Assembly: GCF_000264995.1 (NCBI RefSeq)
Contig: NW_006767448.1
Location: 1-64,000, forward strand
Direction: 5' to 3'
Source: Punctularia strigosozonata HHB-11173 SS5
Lineage: Eukaryota; Basidiomycota; Agaricomycetes; Corticiales; Punctulariaceae
DNA length: 64,000 nucleotides
Shown: positions 59,962 to 64,000 of the stretch, one piece after another
Position numbering within the stretch: the stretch's first letter is position 1
How the letters are laid out: every line of letters starts with the position of its first letter
The notes under the pieces: generated by a model
What the model was told of the DNA's origin: nothing
What the model saw: only the letters and a program-made list of their open reading frames with translations
Database searches by the model: none
Program-made: the position numbers and the translations under genes

Positions 59962-61362
59962 CTAGGCATCGTAATAAAACGGTGCAAGCTGGAAGAAGCG
60001 CTCCCGAGTGAGCTCGAGGAGGGCGGAGCGCTTGTGCGGAAAGTCGAAGTGCTTCGTGACCTGAAGCCGTCGTGAGTCGGCTTGCGAAGAAGACCCGTTC
60101 AACTCCGTGATACTCACGCAGAAGCCGCCGAACTTGCACAGGTAGTCGATCACTTTCGTGTTCGTGGCTCGAGGCTCCATCACTATGCGCTGCGTCCTCG
60201 AATCTGCGAGGAAGAGGTAATGGAGGAGAGACGATACCCATGCTCTGCACGATGAAGCCGTTGGTTTAGGTGTGAGGAAACAGATATGATGCGGCGTTCA
60301 CTCACTGGACTATATGCGGGCCACGATATTTTTCGTCGCCGACGAGGATATGCATTCCGCGGTCCCATTCACTCGCCTAACATCAAACGATGAGCACAGA
60401 TAGACTAACTGTCAACGCTTCGTACTTGGCCAGGCCCGACGAACGGGCCTATGTTGTCTTCGTATGCCCAGTAAAGCTCGGAGTACATGAACGGAATACC
60501 GTCTAGCATTCCGTAGGCGGGGATTTGGTGCGGGTCTGCGATGTTCTGATAACGATGGGGATTATAGGCAATTGGCATGGGCGTACCTGCTTCGGCATTG
60601 TTCAGATATGTCTTGTGGTGCTCGATTGGCCCTGACTCTCCCCATGCAGCAGCTACTCGAGGATTCTATGGACGCCACCTGTCAGTTATTAAGACGTTAC
60701 GCTTTTTAGGTATGCTGACGCCGTACATTGTGCCATTCATGGAATAGTGCAATGTCTTTTTCCGATTTCGGATCTACGACTCGCAATTCGAACCATTTCG
60801 AGAGATGCGGGATGTATCGTTTGTATATAATGCTTCCGTCTTCAGGCTTTGGCGGTCGCAGCGGGTGACGCCTCCCATTCGAGACGACGTGGAAGAGCGG
60901 GAAATCCGAGCCGCTCGGGCCAGGTAGGAATCCGAGTACCGGGATTTGCCATATGGAAGAGCGAACGAGGGTCACTCCGTCCTCCCGCCCCGGGGTAGGG
61001 ATGCCGAGTCCAAGTTTCAGGATACTATCTCTAATTTTTGGGTGAGATGCCGCATTCAGAATGATTGGGATGAACTCCTGCGAGCGGTGCAGGGAGAAGA
61101 GAGCGAAGACAGCCGATGCGATGGAGGGTAAGTCCAATGCCGACGCGGTTGTCTCCCATATGTAAGTGTCGCCGGCGCGTGCTATGCGTGCGGCGAGAGT
61201 GTTGTCACTTGGGTCTGGGAGCTTGTCACTGTTTCGTGTAGGATGCAGACGACAAACTACGTCTACCGCGTTCGGGTCATCGTTGGAAATGGTGAGCACC
61301 TCGGGTGATCCGGGGTCGCCGGCACAGACAAATAATTCTTCGAAGGGGAGAATAACCTCCAT
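59962..61362 (-). CDS. Hydroxyornithine N-acyltransferase, IucB/SidF type
   Basis: GNAT-fold acyltransferase predicted to acylate N5-hydroxyornithine, supplying hydroxamate building blocks to the siderophore NRPS. At least five exons on the minus strand start at 61362 (MEVILPFEELFVCAGDPG). The N-terminal half contains SKWFELRVVDPKSEKDIALFHEWHN. After introns come NPRVAAAWGESGPIEHHKTY, DPHQIPAYGMLDGIPFMYSE and LYWAYEDNIGPF, then EWDRGMHILVGDEKYRGPH, RIVMEPRATNTKVIDYLCKF and the end FDFPHKRSALLELTRERFFQ. These are the acetyl-CoA-binding and catalytic landmarks of the IucB/SidF/SidL family. It lies about 40 kb from the NRPS and shares a divergent promoter with the GH20 gene. An exact ATCAGATAA motif is 257 bp upstream. 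Whether it uses acetyl-CoA or a longer acyl-CoA cannot be told. Confidence 0.9.
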
Positions 61363-62041
61363 TACTTGACTTCGAGGGTGCTTGGTGAACCCGTATTGAT
61401 TCGGTTATGAGAATGCGGCCGTTGTTCTAGCGAACTGTTGTGCAATATATGATCAACGACTTGGACCGGAATTCTATCGGTCAATTAAGCTCGTGGGTCA
61501 TAGCAAGGATCTTACGGGAAAAGATGTACCTGCAGGATGCCTTTGCTGTCGTGGCCTGAGTTGAAGTGCACGTAGGCACCAAAATCTGGGATGAGCGGGA
61601 GGTGGTAGATCATATCATATCAGATAAGCGGCGGAAGAGACGTTTCCACGCCACAGCACGGATCGGGCTCCGTGCTGGTCGGAGGTCTTCCCACCACGTC
61701 TATCGTGCACTGGAAGTATGGAACTTGTTCGTCCAGTCTCCGTCTCGACACAGTCGATCGTATAGTATACACAACATTGGAACAGGAGTGTGCATGTAAC
61801 CTGTGGTCATAACAGCCGCGTGGGCGCAAGCCTGGACGAAGGCACTTCGAGGTCTTCGCCGAGGGAGTCTTCGCGATGTAGAAGGGACGACAGCGTATGC
61901 GGCACTCCTTCTGATAGCATACTTGCCAGCTGACCATTCTCAGGGAATATGGATAAGCCTCTTCACAGCATGAAGTACTTGGTTTAATGACCAGCGGGTG
62001 TGTCGGACGAGGGCCGCTCTGCGCTCGCGATCCTGAACATC
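61363..62041. promoter_or_regulatory. Divergent promoter of acyltransferase and GH20 gene
   Basis: A 679-bp intergenic region without a gene. It contains the iron-type GATA motif at 61619-61627, roughly in the middle, so the motif could affect either gene; the acyltransferase is the sensible target. Confidence 0.55.
61619..61627 (+). promoter_or_regulatory. GATA site ATCAGATAA (iron-repressor type)
   Basis: An exact match to ATCWGATAA, 257 bp upstream of the acyltransferase start. The same nonamer occurs in the NRPS/monooxygenase promoter. GATAAGCGG follows. Confidence 0.6.
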
Positions 62042-64000
62042 ATGATCGCACCCATAGTGCTTCTTCGTTTGTCGACATTGTCTCTCCTGTGCAATTTAGT
62101 GGCAGTTTTGGGAGCCAAACTGAACCTGGATGTCCTGCCAAAACCGCTATCGTGGACGGTCTCGCCCTCCGGAGCGGTCTTCGACCTCAAACGCCCCTTG
62201 TCCATCGTCGTCGATAGCGCATTTGCCTCGGAATCGACCAACTCTACCCTCAGCCTGATACCGCCCACTCTCCTCAACTTTGCGCATACTTTCGCTACGG
62301 ACGTCGAAAATACGTACGGGTCGAGAGCGTCGGTCATCACCGCCCATTCCGCACTCTCGACGGGCATTTTCTTGACTGTCGCCCCCACAAACCTCACCTT
62401 GGCCGATGGATCTCCCTCAACAGAATCGTACACCATATCGTCTTCGTCAAAACTCGTCTCCGTCAGCGGTGCGTCACCGCTGGCCGTCTTTTGGGCTACA
62501 CGCACGATACTGCAAACCGCCGTGTTGAACGATGGGATCTTCCCCGCCGGCGATGTTCTGGATGGACCGGATTATGCTATACGGGGTCACATGTTGGATG
62601 TAGGGCGTCATTGGTACTCAGCGGGGGTAGGTCGATGCGCGACGTATATATTCAACGTTACTGACAAGTCGCGCTCTAGTATCTCACTGAGATCTGTTCT
62701 TACCTGAGCTACTTCAAAATGAACGAGTTTCACCTGCATCTCAGTGACAACGCAAACCCCAGCGAGTGCGTGTTCCGTTCGTCGCGTTGTTTCGTGCCTC
62801 GTTCGAATCTTCGTTTTCCAGTCCCACAAAATGGCTCGAATATTACGCCCGATTCCGCCTTTACTCGGACAACCCCGCCTTTGCCGGTCTTGCATTGAAG
62901 TAAGTGACGCTCGGGTCCTTCGATTGAGTACGCCCTGAACGTATTTAGGAACGAATCGTACGATCGTCAGACGTTTGACAAGCTGCAACAAGATTGCGCG
63001 GCTCGTGGGGTGACGATTATCCCGGAAATTGAAGCACCAGGGCATTCGGTACGTTTGGCTCGACATCTCCCATACTGGGACACCTCCGGAAGATGGCCTG
63101 TCCCTAGCTCGTCCTCACGCAATGGCGCGAAACACGTTTCAATCAGACGATCAGGCGTAGCGATGACCCTGTGCGTTGTATCGGCGAGAAGTCTAGAGTG
63201 ACGATGACTGATGCATCGTTTCTCAGACGCTGTTGAACCTGACGATTCCGGCGTCCACGTCCATCGTCGAGGACATCTGGACGGAATTTCTTCCCTGGTT
63301 CCACTCTACAGAGGTCTCTATCGGAGCAGGTACCGATGCCGCTTTAACTGGACGTTCCGTTCGAAAACTCAATGTGTTGTCTAGACGAGTATCCTTCCGA
63401 CCTTGCGAACGAGTACGTCACGTTCGTGAATGCGTTGGACGATCATATCCGTTCTACGTCACACAAAGCGATTCGCGCTTGGGTAAGCAGTCGCGCAAGT
63501 GTCGTTCGCGGGAGTACGGCGCTTATGATTCTCGTTTAGGGTACGAAAGAGCCGTCGACGACCATGAGCATCTCGAAGGACGTGACTATCCAGCATTGGT
63601 AAGCCTTGCCGTGACGATGAGACAGAGGTTCGACGATGCTGATACCGTCGCCTGGTCAGGGCCCTCTTCGACGACGACCCGGTTGAGGTGGTCAACGACG
63701 GATACCCGATCATCAACAGCCAGGACTGGGTCTTTTACGTGGTGATCAAATACGTGAGTGCCACGATGACCTTTCCTCGAAACATGGCGCTCATGATCAC
63801 GCCCCGCCCTAAGAGTACATCGTACCCGCCGCCTGCGAATATCACCAGGTTCTTCAACTTTGGCCAACCGTCGACCGGGCTCACCTGGAACGCGTCTCTG
63901 TTCAACTATACCGACGCGGCCCACAACCCGTCGCCCTCGACTCCCCTTCTTCGCGGAGCCATCGCCCCGGTGTGGAACGACAACGGGCCTGCCGCATCGA
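62042..64000 (+). CDS. GH20 beta-N-acetylhexosaminidase, 3' end outside window
   Basis: Secreted exo-acting hexosaminidase that removes terminal N-acetylglucosamine from chitin oligomers or glycans. The chosen ATG at 62042 gives a signal peptide (MIAPIVLLRLSTLSLLCNLV...). The N-terminal GH20b-like domain runs to TILQTAVLNDGIFPAGD, then the catalytic domain starts at PDYAIRGHMLDVGRHWY. Later exons carry YLSYFKMNEFHLHLSDN, FDKLQQDCAARGVTIIPEIE-APGHS and the Asp-Glu catalytic pair in VSIGADEYPSDLANEY; the Asp codon is split by an intron (63330-63384). SQDWVFYVVIKY and LLRGAIAPVWNDNGPAAS follow. The frame is open at the window edge, so the C-terminal part is missing. Many NxT/NxS sites fit secretion. 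Confidence 0.92.

Overview
The window looks like genomic DNA from a filamentous basidiomycete, most likely an Agaricomycete. The genes are broken by many introns of about 50-65 bp with GT/AG ends. The gene types also fit: a dual hybrid histidine kinase, a DUF6533-like membrane protein and a ferrichrome-type synthetase next to an ornithine hydroxylase. No bacterial-style operons, rRNA or tRNA genes were seen.

Layout: (1) 1-2060, repeat-rich non-coding DNA with a small inverted-repeat element and several short repeats; (2) 2061-3914, a PTR2/POT oligopeptide transporter; (3) 4466-17526 (minus), a large siderophore NRPS with at least two dozen introns; (4) 18491-20740, L-ornithine N5-monooxygenase, divergent from the NRPS across a 964-bp shared promoter; (5) 22549-29772, an ABCC/MRP full transporter containing a 158-bp run of N and a 988-bp exact duplication that looks like an assembly artefact; (6) 30604-34731, a leucine-rich-repeat protein; (7) 35095-37736 (minus), a SNF2-family ATPase; (8) 38580-38918 (minus), a small secreted Cys-rich protein; (9) 39772-40599 (minus), a His/Ser-rich hypothetical protein; (10) 41585-48088 (minus), a dual hybrid histidine kinase; (11) 48527-50657 (minus), an M14 carboxypeptidase-like protein with altered catalytic residues; (12) 51057-51857 (minus), a secreted protein with two copies of a BAS2-like 8-Cys domain; (13) 53647-54923, the ADP/ATP carrier; (14) 55199-57220 (minus), a DUF6533-like membrane protein; (15) 57863-59692, a secreted helical-repeat protein; (16) 59962-61362 (minus), a hydroxyornithine N-acyltransferase (IucB/SidF type); (17) 62042 to the right edge, a GH20 beta-N-acetylhexosaminidase.

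The main theme is hydroxamate siderophore synthesis. Ornithine would be N5-hydroxylated (18491 gene), acylated (59962 gene) and assembled by the NRPS (4466-17526). The ABCC transporter beside the monooxygenase is a candidate for moving the product or its precursors. The nonamer ATCWGATAA, the reported site of iron-repressive GATA factors (SreA/Urbs1 type), occurs exactly twice in the shared NRPS/monooxygenase promoter and once upstream of the acyltransferase about 40 kb away. This suggests one iron-controlled regulon spread over the window. The NRPS is unusual in having two adenylation domains and two adjacent carrier domains after the first.

The remaining genes are mostly housekeeping or secreted. 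Exon boundaries were deduced by eye from reading frames, GT/AG signals and family motifs, so individual splice sites may be wrong.
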